NCBI GenBank assembly: GCA_037074615.1
Contig: CM073515.1
Span: forward strand, 19,429,001 to 19,493,000
Length of the DNA stretch: 64,000 bases
Source: Leucaena leucocephala
Lineage: Eukaryota; Streptophyta; Magnoliopsida; Fabales; Fabaceae
Direction of reading: 5' to 3'
The notes beneath the pieces are model-generated. The model was not told the DNA's origin, searched no databases, and saw only the letters and a list, made by a program, of their open reading frames with translations. The position numbers were made by a program, and so were the translations under genes. Numbering within the stretch: position 1 is the first letter of the stretch; the number at the start of each line of letters is the position of its first letter. This document shows, in pieces, positions 11,020 through 21,758 of this stretch.

Positions 11020-11878
11020 CTAATTCTTACTTTGTTGGAAACAAAAAGATTGACCCTAATTTTGCAAAAGATGCTTATACACTATTCAATAAGTTAGCAA
11101 TAACCGTCCCGTTGGTTGAATTCCTCAAGAGAAACCCTAAATATGCAAAATTTTTGAAGGAATTGTGTGCTGATAAAAAGAAGTTTAGGCCTTTTAAGAG
11201 AATCCAAGTGAGTGATAATGTGTCATCACTCTTTAAGGCTGAATTACTAGTTAAGTGCTAAGACCCATGATCTTACACAATCCTATATACCATAGGAAAT
11301 GTTCCTATTGAGGGAGCGTTACTAGATCTAGGGGCAACCATTAATGTAATGCCTTGGTTGGTATATCAAGCTTTAAGTATCAACAATCTTAGAGACACAA
11401 GTGTAGTACTCCAGTTAGCTAATAGGTAAATTACATATCCTAAGGGAATCCTTGAGGATATTCTAGTGCAGGTTAAGGACTTAGTGTTCCCAGCTGATTT
11501 TTATGTTTTGGACATGCCTAATGAGTTAGTAAATGATAGCACTTTGATCCTAGGTCGACTTTCCTCTAAACTTCCAAGACCATCATTAGTATGAAGCGTA
11601 GTTCCATCACAATAGAAGTTGGAGGGCATGTGGTAACCTTCAACATGAATGAAGCAATGAAATTTCCTTATGATAATTCAGCTTTTACTGCTTCGAATGC
11701 CATTGATTATGCTGTTGAAGATACTAGGGATGAACATGAATTGATTTTGCATGATAATGATAAAGATAATGCATTTGCAAAAGGTTTGTTAAGTGATTTT
11801 ACAGGATTCCAAGATGTTATGGAAGCTAGAAGTACAACAATAGAAAAAGGGTCAGGTTTTTGTGACCTAAGGTCGTGA
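11020..11878 (+). pseudogene. Athila-like aspartic protease region, pseudogene
   Basis: This is the start of pol. The translation reads YTLFNKLAITVPLVEFLKRNPKYAK-like (split here into shorter phrases: PLVEFLKRNPKY, KFLKELCADKKKF), then YTIGNVPIEGALLDLGATI. There the active-site triad is LDLGA where DLGA or DSGA is usual. It continues NVMPWLVYQ, VFPADFYVLDMPNE and ILGR. The last part is an open frame at 11591-11878 (VVTFNMNEAMKFP), the usual segment between protease and RT. Several stops precede the active site. No RT follows; instead a palindromic-box cluster begins at about 11860. Confidence 0.8.
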
Positions 11879-12165
11879 CTAAATGACCTCCACGTTGTGA
11901 GTAAACATCAATCTAAGACTCACTATGAAGTTGAGTCATGACTAAATAGCTTTAAGGTCACGGCACAAAAATCTAGAGACAATCAATCATGACGTGAAGA
12001 TAAAGATGTCGTGACTAAACATCAATCTATTGAGGGACAACCTTTCTGTGACCCCAAGTCGTGACTAAAAGATGAATAGGTCATGACAACAAGTTTCAGA
12101 GACACACCCTGTCACTGGAGTCGCGATGAGAAGCTGAAAGATCGCGCTAAAAAATGCCAGACACA
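11860..12165. repeat. Second cluster of AGTCGTGACT boxes
   Basis: Boxes include GGTCGTGACT (11871-11880), GAGTCATGACT (about 11932), TGTCGTGACT (about 12008), AGTCGTGACT (12057-12066), GGTCATGACA (about 12079) and AGTCGCGATG (about 12119), most followed by AAA. Spacing is 25-70 bases. It sits where pol sequence stops and replaces the expected RT region. Confidence 0.7.
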
Positions 12166-12180
12166 ACCAAGGAACTCTAA

Positions 12181-12600
12181 GCTTATTTAGTTCCTCACTC
12201 CACTATTTTGGTTAAAGGGCCAATACATTCTAACTATTCTCACCCTTATTCTCATTTTAAAATTACATCTCATACCTTAAGGTTTTTGAAAGATTTAATC
12301 TTTAATAATAATACAGGTATGGAAAAGAATGATCTCGAATATGTTGCAATTGTAGACCAACCTCAGCTTGATACGACACTTAGGGAAGCAAATGATAAAT
12401 TGGAGGATCTACACAAGTTAGAGAAGAACAACTGTAGGGAATATATGAAGGATGTGAAGGAAAAACTTCCCAAGTCTGTTGCTGCTACATGCCAACTGTA
12501 GTTGGGCAAGTTCAAGTTTAAAGAGGGAAAACTCAAGATGCGCTTGGATGAATCTCAGTATAAGATACGTGATTATAGAATACTAAAATGGAGAGATGGC
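12181..12600 (+). pseudogene. Unidentified Athila interior frame
   Basis: An open frame at 12208-12501 encodes 97 residues (MVKGPIHSNYSHPYSHFK at the start; YVAIVDQPQLDTTLREANDK in the middle). It then continues after a stop with KFKFKEGKLKMRLDES. I do not recognise a named domain. It lies on the element's sense strand, between the protease and the 3' end. It could be a remnant of a linker between protease and RT, or of the extra 3' frame some Athila elements carry. No membrane segment is visible. Confidence 0.4.
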
Positions 12601-13116
12601 AATGGGGAAAACCTTTAATTAAATAGCCATCTCTCAAAATTTTATGATTTCCCACTGCCTCCTTAAGGCCAGTTTATCACTTTCCTATCTCATACCTGTT
12701 GCATGTTTTTTTCTTCGATGATATGTTTGATATGTTGGGTTGAGTTTAGGAAAGGGATGTTTCAATAGGATAGTTTTCATTTTCTATTTATTTCTATTTA
12801 TTCTAGGTGTCTTTCTATTTTGAACAATAAGTTGTTACTGTCTATGTGTCACTTGCTCATTGATTATTCTCTGTGGAACTTACACACTCATATGCATGAT
12901 TTTAGCTTACCCATCCTGTCGTCTCTGCCTTACTAGTATTGCTTTGCATGACTTGAATGTGATTGTGTTGAACTGTTAATCTGTATTGAGTGATTAAACT
13001 ACCTGCTGTTTTGAAGCTAGATTTGATTGACTTTATAAAGTGATTGTGATCTTTTCTATTTTAGTTCTATTGACAGTGAGGACACTGTCAAGCTTAAGTG
13101 TGAGGGAGGATATTTT
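12601..13116 (+). other. Athila 3' untranslated region and purine-rich tract
   Basis: No frame is present. Near the end AAGTGTGAGGGAGGA (about 13096-13110) is a purine-rich run just before the 3' LTR, in the position and style of the plus-strand primer of Athila/Ogre relatives. Confidence 0.5.
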
Positions 13117-14064
13117 TGATTTTGATTCTATAAAAAAACTCTTCTATTAACCCAATCTTTCATCACAAATTTTTGGTTTTTGATCTTAGTGTGTGTGATA
13201 AATTGCTGAAAATTGGACCCCTACTTTAAACTGTGTTGATAACTGGAAAGGTGTTAGCATGAAAAAAAGTTTTGGGACTTTGACAATTATCACTCAGTAG
13301 TCTCCGTGAAAACTGGTCGCTACATATGTGCTTTTTGGTCACGACTTGTAATGGAATTCTATACTTAACATGCTTTCTATAAACTACAGTCATGACCTAT
13401 GTACATAGTGGTCATGACAATAACTCTATGTTGAGTTGAGTTGTGACATGAGTATCTACCTAGTCGTGAATGTTCCTCTTTGTGTATTTGCATTGCAAAA
13501 GGTACATTCCTTGGTCGCGACTAAAACCAATTGCTTGAAATCTAGGGTTTTCGATATACGATGATTCGAGGGCATTTGCATAATCTAATTCAACTTACAC
13601 ACTAAGTGGTTTCTGACAATTCGCTAATAGTTCTTAAACCAGCTTTGATCAAAGGGGTTTAAGGAAAATTAGAGTTCTGGACTCAATTGATTGATTGAGA
13701 TTTTCTTTTAGACTTAGTGATTTCAAAACTCTAATTTTAGCGTGAAAGCAAGGATATATACATTTTCATCATCAAGAGTCTTTTATAACTTATTTCTTAA
13801 ACAAACTAAATCATTTTCATATTAATAAAAAATCTAAAAAAACATTTACTTTTCAGCACCCTACTTTTATTGCATCAATCACTAAAACCCCAAAAACCAT
13901 TTTATCCCTGCTCAAGTTTTTCATTGATTTTGACATCCAATCTGCTAGATTTCCAAATAAAAGGCTCCTTGAGAATAACGATAGGGTTGTGCCTTATACT
14001 ATATTATATTGGGTGCAATTAACTTTATTTTGATGGATCAGACCACGACAATCTTCCTTTATTA
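13117..14064 (+). repeat. Athila-like 3' LTR (internally deleted)
   Basis: The segment from about 13525 to 14064 aligns with 8200-8735 of the 5' LTR and ends ATTA where the 5' LTR ends ATCA. Before it, AGTCGCGACT-type boxes (e.g. GGTCGCGACT 13513-13522) correspond to those in the 5' LTR. A junction at about 13525 (GACTAAAACC then AATTGCTTGAAATC) indicates a deletion of several hundred bases. The left end TGATTTTG is approximate and does not align clearly to the 5' LTR start. Confidence 0.65.
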
Positions 14065-14069
14065 TATAC
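14065..14069. repeat. Target-site duplication TATAC (right copy)
   Basis: It matches the TATAC at 3683-3687 and defines the outer ends of the Athila-like element. Confidence 0.65.
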
Positions 14070-15002
14070 TTATATGTTTTGTATGAGATAGTTGACTATG
14101 CCTTGCATATGTATGTATGTGGTACGTGAACATGGTTGCTAATATGCATGAATATTGCTCTATTGTATGTATATATGTTTGATAATGAATAGATAGAAGT
14201 TATTATATATACCATTGTGTTTCTCAATTATAGATTAGAGGAAATAGAAACAATTGTTAACACTTGTAGAATAGTTAAACCCCAAGTTGCAGAGCCCCAT
14301 AATGAAGGGACTAGTAACCAAGCAAACCCCATGCAAATTATTATAGATAAGCTAGAACATTAACAATGGCTAATGGACAAAATATGAGAGACGCAAGCAT
14401 GTCAAGAGCATGAAAGAGATACCGCTATAGCAGCAGCAATAACTATAGCCAATTTATAATGAACAGAAGAAGGAATCATCAAGGAACCACAGTCTGGAAC
14501 TAGATTGGATAGATTGTAGGGGTTTATAGTGGAGTAAGAAAGTACATAGATATGGATCAAACAATTCTGTAGGCACAATCCACATGAAGGAACATTTAAG
14601 GTTCAAACTGCAAAGGATTAGATGAATCAATTGGAGAAAATTTTTAAGGTTCTCAATTCTCCTTCAGACTAAAAGGTTCATATGTCAATATATAAGCTAG
14701 AAAAAGATGCTGACCGTTAGTGGAGGAATGTATAGATTATCTTGCAAGTGAGAAATATCCCTCTTACATGGGAAATCTTGAACAATTCTAAGACAAGTAC
14801 TTTACTCAGTTTGTGAGGGATGGGCATAAGGCTGAGTTCTTAATGTTAAGATAGGGTAAGAAGGAACCTTTCAATGATTAATTAGCCAAGTTTATATGCC
14901 TCTCTCACTATTCTACGTATATGTACCAAGTTCCAAACTTGATTTCTCTCAAATCGGTCTAGCTCTTCCTACATGGCTTTTATCCAGAAGGTATCTGATA
15001 GA
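14070..15002 (+). pseudogene. Ty3/gypsy gag relic
   Basis: After about 200 bases of TATG-rich non-coding sequence, the translation across frames gives the gypsy gag core. RKHNPHEGTFKVQTAKD is followed by MNQLEKIFKVLN, then LEKDAD before a W-rich position, DKYFTQF, and AEFLMLR before a stop, then AKFICLSHYSTYM. These match the retrotransposon gag capsid family in order. The phrase CCCATAATGAAGG at 14299 is shared with the plus-strand family B element near 60436, so the two gags are related. It is riddled with stops and ends abruptly where copia A begins. Confidence 0.7.
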
Positions 15003-15302
15003 GCCTCATGAACATTGGTTAGTTTAATGTTTAAAATGAATACAGCAAAACACACTTCCTTGAACACTTGTCTCTAGGTTCTAACTTCTTCATTGACTTC
15101 ACCAATGACCTAGTCTAATGGATGATACTTTATATGATGTTAGGCTTTAGGTTGATCATTACTATCTTCAGAAATATTTTCATAAATTTTTTCAGAATTA
15201 GTGATGCTAGCTTTTTGTTAAGATTCCAAATTTTAAACTTTTAAATAATCTCAGCATCATCCTTAGAAGAAGGTTTTAAAAATATTTCAACTTCAGCAAA
15301 AA
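15003..15302 (-). pseudogene. Copia A integrase-RT linker fragment
   Basis: The minus-strand translation in pieces is FAEVEIFLKPSSKDDAEI, then YHPLD, VIGEVNEEVRT and RQVF. The last pieces match the acidic linker and the VIGEVNEGVRTR-type conserved box just before RT in SIRE/Tork-like copia polyproteins. The matching linker of copia B lies at about 54060-54180. It is cut on the left at about 15003 against the gypsy gag relic and on the right by the composite LTR. There are stops throughout. Confidence 0.7.
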
Positions 15303-15354
15303 TGTAACATCCCAAAGAAAGAGATAATGTATACAGTTGTAAAGCAAACGGGGC

Positions 15355-15445
15355 TAAATTACAATTTAGTTAAAGTATAAGGACTAAATTGCAATTTAGT
15401 TAAAGTATAAGGACTAAATTTAGTTAAAGTATAAGGACTAAAGTG
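15355..15445. repeat. Short tandem array in LTR U3
   Basis: Three overlapping units of GTTAAAGTATAAGGACTAAA with a following TTGCAATTTA occur at about 15368-15437. Every family B LTR has a related array (AAAAGTTxAGGGACxTAAATGTAATTA) at this place, for example 4420-4500, 35620-35715, 40010-40120 and 63480-63555. Confidence 0.75.
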
Positions 15446-15499
15446 CAATTGCTAAGAGTTTAGGGCAAAATAGTAATTATGAGAAAGTTGAGCTATAAA

Positions 15500-17692
15500 A
15501 GGCTAAAAATTGCCCAACAGCATTTCAGTCCCAAATTTTACTATAAAATAGAGAAAGTTATTCTGATCAGTTTAACTCAACACTAAATTTTGATTTGAGG
15601 TCCCGATAAATTGATATTAATTTTTAAAGTCTATAAATTATTACAGTATCCTCTGGACCTCAGAATCAGATAAAATTTGGCAGTAAATTCTTATAATTAA
15701 TATAAGAATTTATAAAACTGACAGAAGTAAAAAAGAAGTCCTATAGAATTAATTATGAATTTTACGATGAAATCAAACACTGATAAAAGGTTAAAAGTAA
15801 TGTAGAAAATTTTCATCAGGACTTATGGATCTTAGAAAATTATAAGACTTTATAAGAAATTTATTTTATATTATAATGAATTTTTAAAAATTTTAAAACT
15901 ATTAAAAGAGGTATTTAGAATTTATCTCAAAATTAGGGTATTTTAAAGATATAGGTATAGGAAATTCCTTGTGATTTGTGCCAATTAGCCAATTGGACCC
16001 AATTTAGGCTCAATATGGCATCCAACAACAAGGCCCAATGTTCCAAGAAAGTGTCTTGGAGTACAAGTTAGTTTTTATATATTTTAGGAACTTCTAAAAT
16101 AGAAAAAGAAAAAAAATCTAAGAGAATGCAAGGTGGCATGTGAGGTGTCCTTGAGGGACCCACACATCCACCACATGGCACCAGGAGCATGAAGAAAACA
16201 TTATCCTATGTGATAAATTATATTAAAATAATGTAAGAATTAAGTTTAATTAATCAATAAAGTAACCAATAGGAAGCAAGATTAGGGAATTGTAATATTA
16301 GAAACTTGCGGGGCATAATGGTGCATCCAACCTTAAAATTTCATTATAAATACCCCTCTATTCTCTTCAATTTTGTGTTGCCAATAACCCTTGGGGAAAC
16401 CATGCTAAAATAAAGAGAGAACTCAAAATAAGATCAAGGAGAAGCCACCCAAGCAAGTACCTAAGGATATAATTCTTCCTATTTTATTTGTATGAGTTTT
16501 GGAAGGATAAAACCTACGTTTTAATGGAAGAAAAGTGAGAAATTCTCTTGTTAATGGTGCTGTCCAAATCTAGACAGAAAAGGCTAATAATTGCCCAGAA
16601 GCATTTTAGTCCTAAGTTTTACCATAAAAATAGAGAAAGTTATTCTAATCAGTTTAACGCAACACATAATTTTGATTTGAGGTCCCAAAAAATTGATATA
16701 AATTTTTGAAGTTGAGAGATTATTATAGTATCTTTTGGACCTCATAATTAGATAAAATTTAGAAATAAATTCTTCTAATTAATATAAGAATTTATGAAAC
16801 TGACAGTAGCAAAAAAGGAGTCCTGTAGAATTAATTATGAAATTTACGGTAAAATTGGACACCGATAAAAGGTTAAAGGAAATGTAAGGAATTTTTATTA
16901 GGACTTCTGGGTCTCAAATAATTATGAGACTTTGTAAGAAATTCATTTTGTATTTGAATGAATTTATAAAAGTTTTAGAACCATTAAAAGAGGTGTATAG
17001 CATTTATCCCAAAAATTGAGGTGATTTAAGAATATTGGTATAAGAAAAATGCATTGGGATTTGTTCCAATTAGTTATTGGACCTAAAAGAGTCCTGATAT
17101 GGTGTCAATATGAAGCCCAATAAAACAAGATCAAGTGTTAGAGCTTAACCTAATTTTGGATATTTTATGAATTTTAAATAAAAAAGGAAGAAAATCCAAG
17201 ATAATGAGATAAAGAAGTTGCACATGGTGGGACCCGTACACCATGTGTAATACACCACTTGGAAGCTATAATAAGGAAGAAGAGTTTGAACATGTGCTTA
17301 AATGAAGTAAAATAATATAAGAATTAACCTAATGGTGATTAAGGTTAATTAATCCAAAAATCAACTAATCAAATTCAAGATTAAGCCATTGTAATAATTA
17401 GGAAAAGTGGGGTTATTATGGACCCAAGGTGCCAATGTTTTGGCTATAATACCCCTCCCATTCCTCATCAAAACCATGGCCTCTTGAACCTTGGAGAAAC
17501 TATGGCCAAATGGAAACTCAAGCCAAGACAAAGGGAGATTCAAGGCACTTTGATCTAAGGTAGTTAAGGCATAAGGTATGTAATCTTTCCTAGTTTATTT
17601 GTATGAGTTTTGGAAGGATAAAGCTTAAGTTTTAATGGTAGAAAAATGAGATATTCTCTTAGTAACCTTGCTGTCCAAATCTGGACAGAAAT
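15500..17692 (+). repeat. Direct duplication of the LTR 5' part (about 1.1 kb x2)
   Basis: AGGCTAAxAATTGCCCA occurs at 15500 and again at 16581. From there the two copies run in parallel through the TATA box to GCTGTCCAAATCTxGACAGAAA (ending 16580 and about 17692). The units are 1081 and about 1112 bp, and clearly diverged from each other, so the duplication is old. Confidence 0.85.
16345..16352 (+). promoter_or_regulatory. Family B LTR TATA box (first duplicated copy)
   Basis: TATAAATA followed by CCCCTCTATTCT, the conserved family B promoter context. The second duplicated copy has TATAATACCCCTCCC at 17445. Confidence 0.5.
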
Positions 17693-17822
17693 GAAGAAAG
17701 AAGAAAAGCAAGATAGAATCAAGTAAAATGCACTTAGATAAGCTAGTTTAATGATTGGTTATTGAGTTGAGTTGATACTCTTGACTTTGCTATTTCTTGA
17801 GGCCTTTTGGACAAGGCTATTT

Positions 17823-20800
17823 TGGATAGGAGAAGATAGAATTTCAATGATCTAATGCTTCCATTGCTTTTAAAAGATGATTTTGTGTAGAATTGAATAG
17901 GTTTGAAACCTTGGAAGCTTTGGAATTGAAAGTTGTAACTTTTGGAAGTCTTCTCTATTGCTGTTCACATGCATGAACAGTGATTATAATTTCATATTTT
18001 TTATGCTTCCAATGGTTTTAAAATGAAAAATTATATGGGGTAACATAGAGAAGCAAGCAATGGAAGCATTTGAATCAAAATGAGAATTTTTGAAATAAAA
18101 TGGGAAGTTATGCTATTATGTCCAGAACAGTGTGTAGCTGCTGGAATTTGTTAATTTTGAGTTCATAAATGGATTTACAAGGCTAAATTGTGTAGGGTAA
18201 AGTTAAGACATCAATTGATTGCAATACCACATTAATTAACAAAGATTAAAGAAAGTTACTTTAGTAGATAAAGTTCAATGTTCAAGGAAGTTGAATTGTA
18301 ATGAGTTAATGGTAATGCAATATTAGTATTTTCTTTGTGTGCTCAAAGAGGGAAGTCACACATCAAGAAGAGGAAGCAAGAGGTAAAGGAAAAGGATAAG
18401 GAAAGCAAGGAGTATGTTTTTAATTAAGTGATGCTCTATTCTTTGTATGATATGGCCATATGTTATAATTAAAAGACATGGAAGCATGTAAGATATCATT
18501 ATTCAAGCATGATCATTAAGTGCACACATAGTAATATCAAGCATATAGTTGCATATATTGTATAGTTTCCGTTTACTACTGAGATTTCCCTTGAAATCTC
18601 AAGCCCTCCATGTCACCCGAAAACCAACAGGTTCTTCAAAGATGGAAGAAGATGAAGATGCAGGAGGAGGAGTTAGGAGATAGATGTCATGATTGATTGT
18701 TCCTAATGATTTGTTGTGACTTATGTGATGTATGTAATGTTTACTTAAAAGTAGTATAGTAATTGCTGTAATTAAAAATAGTAAATGATCAAATAAATGT
18801 ATGATATTTTATCAGTATTTAGTTAACATGTCAAGCTTAATTTTGAAGCCAAGAATGCCTTATTCTGACGTCTATACAAGGAGAATGAAATTTTTAAAGT
18901 TTGGGACCATAAACTGTTTACCAAAAATTTGACCAAATAAATAGTAAATATTGACATCATAGTTCACTCAGTTAACTGGTCAATTGGTCCAAGTAACTAT
19001 TTTTTTCTTAAAGTTTAATATGTTAGCTTTGTTCATATTTTTAAACCACTTCATTTAGATTTTTCTAGAATTAGTTATTTATGATTTTTCAAAGTTCATC
19101 ACTCAATATGGAATTACCATATGAATAGTACTCATAAAAGAGTGAAATTCTAAATTTTGTACTTGAACTTCAATGGACTTGTAAGTAGTTCTAAATGCTA
19201 TCAAATGGTCCTTAAGATATACAAAAGTAAGGAGGAGATCAAATTTTAATGATAAAATGCTTCTATTGAATTTATATGATGATTTTGTGTAGGATTGGAT
19301 AGGTTTTGACCTTGAAAGCTTTGGAATTGAAAGTTGTAACTTTTGGAAGTCTTCTCTATTGCAGTTCACATGCATGGACAGTGATTATAATTTCATATTT
19401 TTTATGCTTCCAATGGTTTTAAAATGAAAAATTATATGGGGTAACATAGAGAAGCAAGCAATGGAAGCATTTGAATCAAAATGAGAATTTTTGAAATAAA
19501 ATGGGAAGTTATGCTATTATGTCCAGAACAGTGTGTAGCTGCTGGAATTTGTTAATTTTGAGTTCATAAATGGATTTACAAGGCCAAATTGTGTAGGGTA
19601 AAGTTAAGACATCAATTGATTGCAATACCACGTTAATTAACAAAGATTAAAGAAAGTTACTTTAGTAGATAAAGTTCAATGTTCAAGGAAGTTGAATTGT
19701 AATGAGTTAATGGTAATGCAATATTAGTATTTCTTTGTGTGCTCAAAGAGGGAAGTCACACATCAAGAAGAGGAAGCAAGAGGTAAAGGAAAAGGATAAG
19801 GAAAGCAAGGAGTATGAGGTAGTGAACTTACCTACTTGTATGTTTATATATTGATTGGATGTTTTATGTGTTGGTTGCTTACTTTAATGATGTGAGCATG
19901 TATGATTAAGTGATGCTCTATTTCTTTGTATGATGTTGCCATATGTTATAATTAAGAGACATGGAAACATGTAAGATATCATTATTCAAGCATGATCATT
20001 AAGTGCACACATAGTAATATCAAGCATATAGTTGCATATATTGTATAGTTTCCGTTTACTACTGAGATTTCCCTTGAAATCTCAAGCCCTCCATGTCACC
20101 TGAAAACTAATAGGTTCTTCAAAGATGGAAGAAGATGAAGATGCAGGAGGAGGAGTTAGGAGATAGATGTCATGATTGATTGTTCCTAATGATTTGTTGT
20201 GACTTATGTGATGTATGTAATGTTTACTTAAAAGTAGTACAGTAATTGCTATAATTAAAAATAGTAAATGATCAAATAAATGTATGATATTTTATCAGTA
20301 TTTAGTTAACATGTCAAGCTTAATTTTGACGCCAATAATGCCTTATTCTAACGTCTATACAAGGAGAATGAAATTTTTAAAGTTTGAGACCATAAACTGT
20401 TTACCAAAAATTTGACCAAATAAATAGTAAATATTAACGTCATAGTTGACTCAGTTAACTGGTCAATTGGTCCAAGTAACTATTTTTCCCTTAAAGTTTA
20501 ATATGTTAGCTTTGTTGATATTTTTCAACCACTTCATTTAGATTTTTCTAGAATTAGTTATTTATGATTTTTCAAAGTTCATCACTTAATATGGAATTAC
20601 CATATGAACAGTACTCATAAAAGAGTGAAATTCTAAATTTTGTAATTGAACTTCAATGGACTTGTAAGTGGTTCTAAATGATATCAAATAGTCCCTAAGA
20701 CATACAAAAGTAAGGTGCTACAGCTCTGGATAGGAGGAGATCAAATTTTAATGATAAAATGCTTCTATTGAATTTATACTATGATTTTGTGTAGGATTGG

Positions 20801-21753
20801 ATAGGTTTTGACCTTGAAAGCTTTGGAATTGAAAGTTGTAACTTTTGGAAGTCTTCTCTGTTGCTGTTCACATGCATGAACAGTGATTATAATTTCATGT
20901 TTTTTATGCTTCCAATCGTTTTAAAATGAAAAATTATATGGGGTAACGTAGAGAAGCAAGTAATGGAAGCATTTGAATCAAAATGAGAATTTTTTAAATA
21001 AAATGGGAAGTTATGCTATTATGTCCAGAACAGTGTGTAGCTGCTGGAATTTGTTAATTTTGAGTTCATAAATGGATTTAGAAGGCCAAATTCTAAGTCC
21101 ATTTACTACTATGATTTCCCCCAAAATCTCACCCCTCCATGTCACCCCAATACTAACAAGTTCTTCAAAGATGGAAGAAGATGAAGATGCAAGAAGAGGA
21201 GTTAAGAAAATAGATGGCATGAGTGATTGTAATTTTTGTGGTCTCATGATTTATGTGATGTATGCTTAAAACTAGTACAGTAGTTACTGTAGTTAAAAAT
21301 AGTAAATGATTAAATCAATGTATGATATTTTAGAAGTACTTAGTTAACATGTCAAGCTTCGTTTTGACACCAAAAATGCTTTATTCCAACATCTATACAA
21401 AGATAATGAAATTTTCAAAGTTTTGGACAAGAAACTATTTTCCAGAAATTTAACTAAATGAACATCAATTTTTCCAGAGTTGACTCAGTTAACTGGTCAA
21501 TTGGTCTGAGGAAGTATTTTTCCCTTAAATTTCATTATGTTATCTTTTTGTAGTTTTTCTTGAACTACTTCATTTCGATTTTTCTAGAATCAATTATGAT
21601 TTTTTGAAGTCCGTAGCTTAATATGGAATTACCATATGAACATTATCCGTGAAGCTTGGAAATTTCAGATTTCATAATTGAACTTCAATGGATATTTAAG
21701 TAGTTCTAAATGCTACCGAATAGTCCCAAGATATACAAAAGTAAGGTGTTACA
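17823..21753 (+). repeat. LTR 3' part in three tandem copies
   Basis: The phrase TTCACATGCATGxACAGTGA recurs at about 17966, 19367 and 20868, in units of about 1.40, 1.50 and 1.02 kb. Unit 2 begins at about 19233 directly after a truncated LTR end (AAAAGTAAGG). Unit 3 begins after a complete end (GTGCTACA at 20722). The third unit has an internal deletion near 21091. Units 1 and 2 are nearly identical over about 1 kb, so this amplification is recent. Confidence 0.85.
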
Positions 21754-21758
21754 AAAAA

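Larger units (their letters stand above)
3688..14064 (+). mobile_element. Athila-like Ty3/gypsy retrotransposon, degenerate and internally deleted
   Basis: The order is 5' LTR (3688-8735, carrying a nested 3.56-kb insertion), primer-binding site TGGCATCGTTGCCAGGGA (8737-8754), gag (9202-10831), protease region (11020-11878), an unidentified frame (12181-12600), purine-rich tract, and 3' LTR (13117-14064). It is flanked by TATAC. The primer site is a decayed form of the tRNA-Asp-type site typical of Athila/Ogre/Cyclops relatives. Reverse transcriptase, RNase H and integrase, which should lie between protease and the 3' end, are absent. This looks like an internal deletion of several kilobases. 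All frames are broken. Confidence 0.8.
15303..21753 (+). mobile_element. Family B composite solo LTR (6.45 kb)
   Basis: It starts TGTAACATCCC and ends AAGGTGTTACA, flanked by AAAAA on both sides (15298-15302 and 21754-21758), within copia A. No primer site or interior is present. It is about twice the usual 3.3 kb because its 5' part occurs twice and its 3' part three times. It has two TATA boxes (16345-16352 and TATAATA at 17445-17451). It is more diverged from the other copies than they are from one another, so it may be an older subfamily. Confidence 0.85.

Noticed and set aside
21072..21269. 65-codon open frame in the composite LTR
   Set aside because: Spans a deletion junction in the third repeat unit; no counterpart in units 1 and 2.
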